A stretch of DNA of 64,000 nt, from contig JAJKFJ010021517.1 of assembly GCA_027382625.1 (NCBI GenBank), positions 62,001-126,000 on the forward strand. The letters run 5' to 3'. The position numbers and the translations under genes are program-made. Below are positions 34,762 to 45,518 of the stretch, piece after piece. The DNA comes from Tetmemena sp. SeJ-2015 (Eukaryota; Ciliophora; Spirotrichea; Sporadotrichida; Oxytrichidae). The stretch's first letter is position 1, and the number at the start of each line of letters is the position of its first letter. The notes below the pieces were generated by a model. The model ran no database searches and was not told the DNA's origin. It was given only the letters and a program-made list of their open reading frames with translations.

Positions 34762-35267
34762 TTTTTAGTTTGATTATAATAGTTTTGCTCTCTAAAATTT
34801 GTTCTTGACTTAGGGAAATAATTTTGCAAGACTTTGCTCGACTATTGAGAATTAATTAGTGTTTGGAGGAATTTGTTAAATTAAAGTAAATATCACATTT
34901 GCAAAATCATTCCAGAGAGGTAAAAATGTAGAAAATTCATCATTCCTTATTTTTCATCATTTCAAGAACGAAAATTAAAACATCACTATTAGATAGGCTG
35001 TATCTTAGCGAAATTAGTCAGTCAGGATACAAAATTATTATAGTAAGCATTAAAAAACCTATGATTGCTTAATTTACAAATAAAGAGGATCAATTCAAAT
35101 GATAATTATTATATCGAATTTAAATAAAAAAATCCCTCTATTTTTAATGAATTTTATTCAAATCACTATTGCACATTTTTATTATTTTGACTTTCTCCAA
35201 AATATTATTTATATTCTGACAAAGACCAAAATAAGGCGAAATCAGCTTTTAAAGAGAGTTAGAGTAA
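34762..35267. other. Intergenic or germline-limited, AT-rich
   Basis: Short open stretches on the + strand (FGNNFARLCSTIENQ near 34820) hint at a displaced coding fragment, but no start, stop or family could be tied to them. No RNA gene or repeat was recognised. Confidence 0.35.
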
Positions 35268-35558
35268 ATGCTAGGAAACGGAAGCACTCAGAATAAATAA
35301 AACGGGATGCACCATCAAGTGGTATAGTCCTTCTCAGGAGTAAATACTGACGAGCAGTAGCCTAACTAATTGGTGGTTCGCTCTGAATCAATTAGAACTG
35401 GACAAGCTGTCTTCGGTCTGCAAAGTAATGAAGAGCGAGCGCAATCTTAATAAAACTTTAACAATGAAAAATTCTTAAATGGCAAGACATCATATATAAG
35501 AACTAAGTTTGCTGGCATAAAGAAAGGCAGGCAAAAACCCAGTGAAGACAAAAAGTGA
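35268..35558 (+). CDS. Small unrecognised protein, 96 aa
   Basis: An uninterrupted 97-codon frame (TAA/TAG as Gln) runs from the ATG at 35268 to the TGA at 35556-35558. The sequence is Gln/Asn/Ser-rich with LVVRSESIRTGQAVFG in the middle and a basic C-terminus (IRTKFAGIKKGRQKPSEDKK). It may be complete or the last segment of a larger gene. No family is recognised. Confidence 0.5.
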
Positions 35559-35692
35559 ATTGGTTTTAATCGTTATTTTTAATTTTGGCTTTATAATTCC
35601 TTTGTAAAATTTAAATCATTTCACTTAATTGATTGATTGTGAGTTGTTTATATGATTTAAAAGATATTATAAATAAATTAAAGTGGTAGATA

Positions 35693-38600
35693 ATGAAGAG
35701 CCAGGGCTAAAGAAGAGAGCTAAAGCTTATTTCTTACGAAACCTTGAATGATGAAAAAGACTAGAGAGAGGAGTTTCTCGAATCTAAAATATTGTTCATA
35801 ATATTTATATACCATATTTTAATCATTAAAGGACTATAAATTAGGGTCCTTTTTGCTTTAGAATTTAATTTATTCGTGTGGAAACAAAACTATCTCTAAA
35901 CTGTTCGTGAGGAGACACCCCGAGATGCTTCAAAAACAAGATATAGATATTATAAAAATAGTATTTTCATGCAAATATAGAATGAATAAAGAGAGGTATA
36001 AATGGAATAAAAATTCATTTAATAGCCATGAAAAGTACAGTACCTACTTGTTTGAAAATTCCCTAGACATTTCAAATTAAGACAAAGAGAAAAGCGCAAT
36101 CAAATTCTATGGCTCCAAATTTTAAAAAGAAGTTTCTAATCAGCAATAGAAAACCTTGATTTTATATTATTTTCCTCTATTCATAATCTTTTAAAAATGA
36201 GAGGGGAAATATATTCATACGCATTATATATTTATTTGATGGAGAGATAAAACTTATCTAAAAGTATTGAAAACGCTGCTCAAAATGAGTTACTAGCACA
36301 TCTTCTTTAATTATTTTTGCATCTAAAAAAGCAAGAGGAGGAGAGGCTGCTGACTTAATCAAATATTAGAAGAGATCTATTATAAAAAATACAGTCGATC
36401 CAGTAAAGGAAAGGTGACAAATTTTCAACAGGAAATATGACCAAGAGCAGAAATAATTCTAGTATAGACTAGCAGAGCAGCATGAGTTTAAGTTCCCACA
36501 TATTTTGGAAATTCAGACACAACAACAAGCATCTTAATGCTGAAAGCATTCTAGTTTTTTTATTTTCCTCTGGACATGAAGAGGCAAATCAATTTGATAG
36601 CAGAAAAGTAAAAGAACAGATTTCAGACGTTAAACAAAACCGGACAATACAGAAAATGTAAGTTTAATTTAACTTGTAGATTATATATAGAGGTTAATGC
36701 TTATAATTATAGAAATCATGGAAATAGAGTGTCTACTCGAGCAGGGGTATGTTTTAGATAAAAATGCACTTACCACTTTAAATAAAAAGAGAACTGAAGA
36801 AGAACTAGCTAAGGATTATATTATTATATCGTTTTATTAAAGGAATAGTAATATTATCTTTTAAGCCCCGATTTTTTACTACTGCCTAGGAAGTCAGCTT
36901 GTACAGTAAATAGCCACTGTTTTTAGTCTTTTTACTGAACTTTAGAGAAGTAGCTTCAAATCCATCCATGATTAGCATGTTGCAAGAACATTACCTATAA
37001 TTGTGGGATTTAATAAAGTAAAATTACAATTTTTTTACATTTTGTAGCAATACTCGGCCGACAAGGAGCGCTTTCAGTATCAAATTTTAACCCAGATGAC
37101 GAGGGCTTCGTCCTCATTCGTCCAGGCCTTACAGAAGGAGACTGAAAATTTTTTGAAAAATCGGGGCTGAACGTATTATAACAACAGGCCACACAAATAA
37201 AGAGAAAACTCACTTTGGCAGATTTATTTAATCTACTTTGGTAAAGGCGGAGTTGAAGGCGAAAAGACTGTTAAGAGAAAAAGAGTAAAGAGTTTCTCAC
37301 AAGCTTAAATTCTCCATAAAAGTCTAGAATCAGTTTTAGCATAGACAATAAGCTCAATATGGAAAATAATTATTTAATTAACATATGAATTAAGTTTTAT
37401 TTATTCAAGAGTAAAGACATTCCAAATTTATCCAAAAGAGTCCACCAGGCATGAAATAACTTAATAGAATTCCAACTTTTAAAGAATTGAGGACTTAAAT
37501 AATTCAAAGATGTTCTTAAGGGAACAAAATGTTGTAGAGGATTCATTTAGGAGCTCTAGTTCGTTGCTATTTTTTAGTTGCATTAGTCAGAGATAGGATA
37601 GATACCAATTCGTCCTAAAACAGTAGTGAAATCTAGAAACAATCTAACTTTGAAAGGCCTATTAAAACCAGTCATTTTTTTATTTCCAAAAGAGAATTAA
37701 CATTCAAAGTATAAATGGAAGCAGTATTTAATTTTATGTATTTTAGTATTGATACAGCAGCAGCATTTGAGCGTAAGCTTCAAAGAGGTTCTTTGTTTCT
37801 TCCGAAGAAAGAAAAGCCTCCTTTTAATCCCCTACTGAGATACAGTACAGCACTTTAAAGTACTTAGTTTAATTCCCAAGAGTTGATTGATACTAAAGGA
37901 GATTAAGATTTGTAGCAGAGGGACGGTGTGAATTTTATTTAAATAAAAGCATTCAGAGCAGGAAGAATCGAAAATTATAATTTACTCAATTATATATTGA
38001 ATTTAAATGAATAGATAACTGCTGAATGAAACAAACTTTCTTAGACAAAGCAGTTCTATTAAATGCAACCCCTGGTCTAGCTTATAGTAATCTTCCATCC
38101 AAAATATATCTAATAAATAATTATTGTATTTTCATAAAGTTATTATTTCACTAAAATATAATGAAAAGTTGTGAGAGTGGGTCTAATTACTATAAGAACA
38201 ATTTCAACTCTGCTTTTGAGTTTTCCAAACACAGAAACGCGACTGCACAAGAGGAGTCTTCTCTCCATCAAATATTTAAAGAGTAAGCTGCTCATACTCA
38301 TAATTATTATAATTAGGTGCAAGAACTTGCAGAGAGAAAGTGTTGAAGTCTAAAATGCAATTGATTCTCTAGTCCATCAAGGCATAGCTGGCGATCTAGA
38401 ATAAATATACTATAAAATATACACAAACGCATTATTTCTCATTAATAAAGCAGTTTGAAAGAAGTAATTGCTCACAACAGGAAAGACAGTTAGAACAACA
38501 TAGAAATGTTTATCAACAAGCAGTAGATCAACGAGATTAGAAACAACATGAGATCCAATTCTATTGCTGTTTAATTATAAACACTTTCAATTATGTTACC

Positions 38601-38705
38601 AAATACTTGAGAAATAGAAAACTATGGACTCCGGACTCACTTAAAATATCTAAGCAGCTCAGAAAGTAGTTCAAATTTCTTCTTCAGAGCGATAATTAAA
38701 AATGA
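35693..38705 (+). CDS. Unrecognised gene, heavily interrupted, containing MITE copy B
   Basis: Separate + strand coding blocks are seen: 35693-35810 (MKSQGQRRELKLISYETLND), 36290-36670 (NELLAHLLQLFLHLKKQEEER and SRNNSSIDQQSSMSLSS), 37520-37640, 37750-38025 (FERKLQRGSLFLPKKEKPPF), 38180-38330 (SNYYKNNFNSAFEFSKHRN), and a last block ending RKLWTPDSLKISKQLRKQF before the TGA at 38703-38705. AT-rich DNA with stops separates them and one gap contains the 311-bp inverted-repeat element. All blocks share the same strand, so I treat them as one gene with several IESs, but this is inference; pointers were not resolved. No family is recognised. Confidence 0.4.
36861..37171 (-). mobile_element. MITE-like element, copy B (311 bp)
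   Basis: Its left end is TTAAGCCCCGATTTTTT and its right end TGAAAAATCGGGGCTGAA, inverted repeats of each other over about 14 bp. The interior is the reverse complement of copy A with clear but diverged similarity. Coding blocks lie on both sides on the + strand, so the copy probably sits in an eliminated segment of that gene. Confidence 0.72.
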
Positions 38706-38813
38706 ATACATTCCCACTGTAAATAAAATATTTCCGAGAGAGTGAATATCGTTTCGGTGCATCATAAAAATAAAAATGGGAAATAGGAATAGATGATGTA
38801 AATTAAAATTATT

Positions 38814-40460
38814 CATTTGAGATTAAAATCTATTTCTTGAGTATCACTTAGATCTTCATCATAGTCAACCCATTTATACCACTCAGTCTCTTTATCTATT
38901 TTTCCTAATTCTATTACTTTAAAACTAGAAATTAAAACTCATAGGATAACTTAAATAGCATTTGAGTCTTGATTTGATTAATTTGATTCCTCTCTTTTCA
39001 CTTCTTCTCCTTTGCTTTCAATCTCTGCCTTTGAATTTGTTTGAGTCTATAGTATTTCTGGATTAATCTAATCTATTGAATATATGATCATAAGTGAATT
39101 GAAATGAATTGAGTCCTTGGAGCTCCTAAGTTAAGCAGCTAATGCATTGATCTAAGCTCTGACTATTTCAACGGTCTGATGATATTGCCCCACCTTCTTA
39201 ATAAGAGTTTTAAGTTCTAATGAGTATCTGCTTCTAAAGTTCATAGAGTAGCTATACAAATACCTTATCTATGTTTTTAATAGCTCATACTCTTTAACTA
39301 GTTTCCTAATGTTCTTTATTCCTTGCTTATCATAGTAAACATAAGTATGTCCCTCTATTACAATCAGTTAAAAATAATCACGAATTCCTTCCTGCTCATT
39401 TCTTAGTCAAACAAACTTTCTTCTTGTTCCTTTTGAGAACTTTTCTGCTTTAGAACTTCTAGATTTTCTATTACTTTATCAAGTGAGCTCTTGAGAAATG
39501 TGAATTCACTATTTAAACAATAAGAATAAAATAATTAAAAAGACTATTATAAAAATATTATTTAAAAGTAATAATCAACTCATCAAGTAAAATTAGTGAA
39601 GCAAAAGCTTTGTAGATCTCTTATAGCTTTGTCTTTTGGCAGAATATTCTCTAATCTTGCTTTTCAGAACAAAGAAGCGGCATCTCATTAAGAGAAGGCA
39701 AATTTAGCTAAACTTGTTGAAGATCCTCTAATATTCTGTCTCTAGCATTCACAATTTTCTTTGCTTGGCCATCGCTAGTGAAGTTTTCTAAGGAGAATGA
39801 ACTTAAGTCGTCTAATTTAAGACCTTTAGCTCTCAAAGAGTTGTAAAGTTTGTGTAAAGATGCAAAGTTGATCTAATAAAAGAAAGTCATATCAGCCCAA
39901 AGAAAAGCCAAATAAACTGCCAGATTGTGAAACTCGTCATGAATACGCGAGTAGAGAAACTTAGAGAGCGTATTTAAAGTTATCAAAGATGTCTAGTTAC
40001 TCTAAAATTGTCTTAAATGCCAGCATTAAATAGCTTACCCTCTCAATTGCATGGGATAAACATTCCAACATCTCCTCGTGATTTAGCATTTTCTCCATTA
40101 TTTTGATGTTCCTCGAGCATGTAGTTATACAGTGTAATACCTTTAAACTAAAAAATAATTGATCTTCAGGAAGTCTATCATTTTCTGGTAGTCTAATGAT
40201 TCAAAGACCTAATTAAATAAGTGCAATAAAATTTAAATGCAAACCACTCAAGAGTTATCCAAGATATTTACAAGTCTAAAAATTTTCTTAATTACTTAAT
40301 GACAACTTACTCATTCTTATCAATATTTATTCTTAGGGCTATCAGATAGCTGCCTTGTAGCTTTACCGATTCTTTTTAAGCATCTAAGACACTTTCCAAT
40401 ATATCAACTACCTGCTGATTTTTAAACTCTTTTGCTATTATTTGCTCTTCCATAAACATA
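38814..40460 (-). CDS. Helical, coiled-coil protein, unrecognised
   Basis: A start at 40458-40460 (or an in-frame ATG two codons on) gives M(FM)EEQIIAKEFKNQQVVDILE, then LQGSYLIALRINIDKNE before a GT intron donor. Later blocks read LPSLNEMPLLCSEKQDQR, EFTFLKSSLDKVIENLEVLKQ, an IES at 39362-39380, then EGHTYVYYDKQGIKNIRKL and a Gln-rich helix (IKKVGQYHQTVEIVRAQINAL). The last block, after a frame change near 38950, ends WYKWVDYDEDLSDTQEIDF before the TGA at 38814-38816. The C-terminal WYKWVDYDED is reminiscent of short acidic peptide motifs, but I recognise no family. Confidence 0.5.
39362..39375 (-). other. IES, 14 nt, pointer TGATT
   Basis: AATCA (TGATT on the gene strand) occurs at 39362-39366 and 39376-39380. 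Removing 14 nt deletes an in-frame TGA and gives KEFVIVIEGHTYVYYD. Confidence 0.75.
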
Positions 40461-40574
40461 GCTGTCAGAAATTTTAATTAAAACTCTTAAATTTATTCAT
40501 TAAATTTCTTAAATCTACACTATAAATTGATATACTTATAAACTTTAAAGATGATGATGTTATATGAAATTAAT

Positions 40575-43182
40575 TCAGATGTCGTATCTCGGTTGCTTCC
40601 ATTTATATTGATCATTGTAAGCAGATTAAAAATTAGAGCCGTTTCTTGGGACACTGTTGTTTTAAAATACCTTGCCCTATCTGTTGACATCTCTTATTTT
40701 CTCAAAGTCCTATTTCTTCTCAGTATAAACCAAATATGCGTTCCCTGAAAATTTAAATCATCTTGTCTAAGTTTATTGGTAAGCACTTGTGTTAGGATCA
40801 AAGTTTTGAAAGGCTTGCTTAGCTGATGTATCCTTGGGCATAGCCTCGCTTCCCATGTGAACGTAAGACTTTTTAAGGGCCCTAAATAATTCAGAGTTAT
40901 CATCTTTCCTCACTCCATAAGGAGATCTGTTTACTTGTCTGTTCATTGTCATTTGCTCATAGCCTTACATACTAATGACTAATTTTATATAATAAGCCCT
41001 AATGTTAAAAGATGTTTGCATTCTGTTTTTCAACAGTCAGCTTGTTCTCTTCTCTCTTCTTTAACTAATCAATGTATGCCTTATCTATCTCCTCATGCAA
41101 TCCGTAATCCTCTCTTACAACTGAGTTTTTGGGTTAAGGATTTTACTCCTCTCCCAAGTTGATCTTTGAATTAAGTATCCTGTCATGGTAAAACTAATAT
41201 TATCTTTAAACTTCGTCTTCTCCTTATTTTCAATTAAGATGCCTTTATTAACCTTTGCTGTTTCCTTGTTGTGATAGTTTAAATAAACTGAATCTTTGGT
41301 CGAGGTGGTATCTTACAGTAATAAATTATTATAAGAACTAACTTGAGTGAACTCAAAGTTCTTAGCAAGATTCCTGTTCTCGAAACTGGCTTAGAGTTCT
41401 GATTATGGAGGAGGGGAATAGTCTCTTTTTAGATGCTAATTCTAGCTAGACTCTTGCGGGATATAGTTATCATTTCCAAAGTGTAAATGCTTCCTCCTCA
41501 TTTCATCCACAATGGCTTTCTTCTCTTCTTCTTTCAGCATCTCTTTGAACTTGTCAATAGGGCTCGACTTTTTTAAAGCACTTGCATTTTATTACTACCC
41601 TTAAGAAGTGTTATAGAAAGCTCTTGAAGAGGATTTAGTCGGATTAAATGGAGAGAGTCCCTATTACATGCCTGCTTCTTGTGACCCCTCGGAGTAAACG
41701 TTAAATAAATATAATACTCACCTTTTGACCTTGATTCTTGCTTTACTCTTAACCAATCGAGAATTGAGCTTTCTTGTAGATTTGACTTCTATCGAATTTC
41801 CCAATTGGAGCGTATTTGTAATCAATTGCCTGCTCCTGAATCTCCTTATTAAAAATTAATTCGTCGATTGCCACTCTGAGGGAGGAACAGCATCAGGGTT
41901 GTTAAACTTTATGCTACTCTGTTGCTTTTGTGATTTATCGTTCTTAAAGAGAAGCGTTCCTTAGTTGTAAGTCTTAGATAGAGCATTAAGCTTTTAAGTT
42001 GAATTTTAATAGCTCTTGTTTCTTAGACTTTGTGTGGTATTTAAAGATAAATAAATAAAGACTTCCCATAAATGCCATGTCTTTTCCAGGATCTGTATTA
42101 AAAGGTGATTCGTCACCTTCAAGAGTATCATTTATAAGCTATTTACAAATATCATTAAGATACAATAAAAATAATAATAATAAATTGTAGTCCTTTGATT
42201 GATGATCTAGATAGTTTGATTTATTCAGTTACGCTTAGCCACTAGCCACAAATCAATTGTTGTAAGAACTATTTCTTCTATTATCAATCATGGTGTTGTT
42301 CAACTTATTAGAGAGGAGGCTTTTGTTATTCCCGAAAACTATTGAACTCTCTTTTTTCTTCTAGATTTGCTCCTTAAGAGCCGATGCTTAACTCCCATTC
42401 TTCTCTCTCAAAAATTCATTGAGCTTCTCTTGCTACAATAGTTTCTCTTTTTCAAAATCTGTCTTCTCACCAGGTTAGGTTTAGTAAAGTTAATTAGAAA
42501 GAGTATCCTAATTGGAAATGATGAGAACGCAAATTAGATTTCAGATTCGCTTGAATAATCACTTATGGCGCTCTCACAGCATCTCCATTCATTTGAGATT
42601 AATTCATTTTTTATGCCTCATTTTCTTGCTTGAAATTATTCTCTCTGCCCATATACATGTGAGTAGCTTTGCCTTTCTGATACTGCTGCTCTCTTTCCCT
42701 GATTATGCCATTGAAATCTATGGGCTGCTCTTGCATGTTCTCTCTATAGTTAGAATCTATAGAAGTATTAAAAAAGTTAGTCCTTTAGTCTATTTGTCAC
42801 AATTTTACCTATGTGTGTTGAGCCAGTGCCTATGTGTTGCTTAAGAGTGCTTTTGCTGAGATAGTCTTTCATAATCTTTCTTTTCTCAGGAGGGATGTAG
42901 TTCACTGCATTTTCAGACTGCAATTTCTCGTCATTGACCTTATAAGCGAAGGGATTTTGATGAGGCTGCAAAGTTTAAGCAGCTGTTACAGGTTACAAAT
43001 ACTAAGGTTTCTAAAGCAGTTATGAGAATGGAAAAAATGAGCCTTACTTCATTTGGAGCAGTCTATTTCATTTGAGGATTAGCTGGATCTGCTCTTGAGG
43101 AAGCCAACTGAATAAGTTTATTTTTGTATTGGGATTGATTTAGGAGTTATTAAAAAGGTGTTGATATTTTTTGAGTGGCCAT
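40575..43182 (-). CDS. Unrecognised Gln/Asn/Tyr-rich protein
   Basis: The ATG at 43180-43182 opens MATQKISTPFQQLLNQSQ. A GT-AG intron near 43015-43052 leads to PHQNPFAYKVNDEKLQSEN and IPPEKRKIMKDYLSKSTLKQ. After the IES at 42743-42792 comes NREN followed by a charged helix (FNGIIREREQQYQKGKA). Blocks at 41040-41420 contain YHDRILNSKINLG and GLHEEIDKAYIDQLKKREENK. The C-terminal blocks read DNSELFRALKKSYVHMGSEAM and NAYLVYTEKKQDFEKIRDV, ending at the TGA on 40575-40577. It resembles cortical or ciliary proteins in composition only. Several internal AT-rich breaks were not resolved. Confidence 0.5.
42743..42788 (-). other. IES, 46 nt, pointer ATAGA
   Basis: TCTAT (ATAGA on the gene strand) occurs at 42743-42747 and 42789-42793. 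Removal gives KIVTNRENMQEQPIDF in frame. Confidence 0.7.
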
Positions 43183-43320
43183 TCTACAGATATAAAAATT
43201 AAAATATTACTATCCTGTTTAATTATTATTACTGAATACGTTTTTTCTACACTTAGACCATAAGTGGTGTTGCTTGATTAAAATAGGAGCTTTAAGCAAT
43301 GAATGATATAATATAAATAA

Positions 43321-45396
43321 ATGGCTGATAAAAAGCATCACCGACAAAAAACTCAAGGGGGAGGTGGCAATAATTACACTGCGCAGACTCAATATGGTTC
43401 GCAGTAGAAAGAATAGTAGCCATTTAATGGCCAGTAAAATACCACAAACAATAATAACAACTAAGGCTATTATAAGAATAAATACAAGAAGAACTATAAC
43501 AATAACTCTTATAAAAATAAGGGTGAGAGCAGTTAAATTAATAGAACATTTTGATGCATTAAAATTATAAATTAAAAGCCAAAAACATACAATTGAAAGT
43601 GAAAAAGTTATAAGTTTACACATTATTTTTTTTGGGTCAAGTTATCTGTGAATAATTTTATAGATCCCTCAATAAATAAGTAACAACAAGACTATCAAAA
43701 CATAATTTAAGTTGTTAATAAAACGAGTTGCCTGCGTTCAAATCATTTTTCGAGGATCCTAATGAGGAATCGCAGTATCTCAAATTCTTGATGAGAAATA
43801 AATACAAGACTATGGAAGATATCGAGCAGAAAAATAAAAGGCTAGAGGTACTGGCTAAGTTGAGAGAATTAGTAAACGATTGGCAAAGAGAATTTGCAGT
43901 AAAGGAGAAGAAAATCCATAGAGAAGAGGCTGATAAGAAACCTGCGAGCATTTAAGCTTTTGGATCCTATGAACTATAGTTTCTTTTTATAGGCCCATTT
44001 TCCAGATACTGATATGGACTTGATTTGTGTCTTCCCTTCATACATAACACAAGATGACTTCTTCTTCAAATTCAAGTCCTAATTAGCTTAAATAGAAGAG
44101 GTCAAGTACGTGCTGGACGTGGTAGACGCAAGAGTTCCAGTGCTCAAAATTTAATTTGGCGATTATCAAATAGATTTGCTTTATGCTTGTATTGACCATA
44201 AAATACTCACTAGTAGTCTCAAAGTTCACAAATACATCAAAGATGATTCAGTCTTCAAAACTCTCAACTCTGTGAGTTATATATTTCTTATAAAGCATAT
44301 ATGGTAATAAATTTGCAAAATTATAGCAATAAAACTCCTTAAATGGGCTGAGAGCGACTCAGAACATTAAGAGGTCTGTACCCAACTACAAGATCTATAT
44401 TAATGCTCTTAAGTTGATAAAACTTTGGGCCATGAGAAGAAGGATATACTCCCACACTTTTGGCTTCTTAGGAGGAATTTCATATGCAATCCTCGTGGCT
44501 AAGATATGCCAAGACAGCCCTGACTACGAACTCTGCGACATAATTTACAAGTTCTTCGATCTGTTTTCTGATTTAATGTTTTATTGTTTTATTGGATTGG
44601 AAGTGGTTTGACCCTGTGTATATTAAAATAGGAGGCAAGAGAGATAAGTCTAAGCTCGATTTAAATAAGCTTTAATTGCTAGATGCTATATCTCAGGACT
44701 ACATGCCAATTTTGACGCCAACCTCCAATCCCAAAAATTCAGCCTACAGGGTCTGTCAGCACACTTTCGATATAATTAGAAGGGAATTCACTAGAGGCAA
44801 AAATATTCTTAAGGATCTAGTTCCTCAATCCTAAAAGAACTTCAAGCAGCCTTCTAGTAAAGAGGAACCTAAATTAGAAGTTGAAACATAACCTCTTGAA
44901 GAGATAAAAACTACCTCTACACTTGAAAATACCCAAGCTTAAAATTAGAAACTGAAGCCTAGGAAAAATTGGATCAAACTCTTTGAAAAGTTCAGATTCT
45001 TTGACCAATATGAGCATTTTATAAAGATAGATGTCCTCTCTACAGATGAGTCAGCTCACATGAAGTGGTAGGGTTATGTAGAAAGCTAATTGCGAAGACT
45101 TACCTAATTGCTCCAGGACTTGGAATAAATCTCTGGCTTTGCGTATTTATCCAAGAGCATTTACACGGGAGGAGACTTAAGATACAATAAATAGTGCGTT
45201 CAAATGCTGCGACTCATATTTCATTGGGATCAAGTTCGATGAAAGAGGGCCAGGAGTGTAGATAAGCCTTAAAGATTAGGTCACTAACTTCTGCAATTTC
45301 ATTGAGATAGGTAGACTTACTAAGCAAGTGAATAATTTGAGAATTCTTCATTTCAAGAAGAATGAGTTGCCCATAATCTTGACTGATAACTTCTGA
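43321..45396 (+). CDS. Poly(A) polymerase
   Basis: The ATG at 43321 opens an Asn/Gln/Tyr-rich N-terminus, followed by an AT-rich gap (about 43550-43660, probable IES). The nucleotidyltransferase core is canonical: IQAFGSYELQ...HFPDTDMDLICVFPS (first two metal Asp), VVDARVPVLKIQFGDYQIDLLYA (third Asp), GLRATQNIKRSV, LIKLWAMRRRIYSHTFGFLGG, DWKWFDPVYI, and the PAP RNA-binding part with ALRIYPRAF and CCDSYFIGIKFDERG, ending at the TGA on 45394-45396. It adds poly(A) tails to pre-mRNA in the nucleus. There is an intron near 44275-44328 and IESs at 43980-43992 and 44574-44598. One-base frame changes occur near 43722 (before LPAFKSFF) and near 45132 (DLE to SLALRIY). The Gly usual after GSxxL is replaced by Gln, encoded by TAG in the pointer. 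Confidence 0.9.
43980..43992 (+). other. IES, 13 nt, pointer TATAG
   Basis: TATAG occurs at 43975-43979 and 43988-43992. Excision joins GSYELQ to AHFPDTDMDL, the metal-binding motif of poly(A) polymerase. Confidence 0.85.
44574..44598 (+). other. IES, 25 nt, pointer GATT
   Basis: GATT occurs at 44570-44573 and 44595-44598. Excision gives FFDLFSDWKWFDPVYIK, matching the poly(A) polymerase W-P-(V) region. Confidence 0.85.
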
Positions 45397-45518
45397 GTAT
45401 TTACCTTTATATGGAAAAAGCTTTAATTTCTTCTGATTGTTTTTTACTAATCTATATCTGAGAGAGAGAGAGAGAAAATATAGAATTATATTGATTTGAA
45501 TTTAAATTGCATAAATCA

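Noticed and set aside
38200..38340. Basic open frame MRVGLITIRTIS on the + strand as a gene
   Set aside because: Another frame of the same strand (SNYYKNNFNSAFEFSKHRN) has the composition of its neighbours and fits the surrounding gene better.
45462..45480. (GA)n tract as a notable microsatellite
   Set aside because: It is a short dinucleotide run in an intergenic spacer with no further structure.
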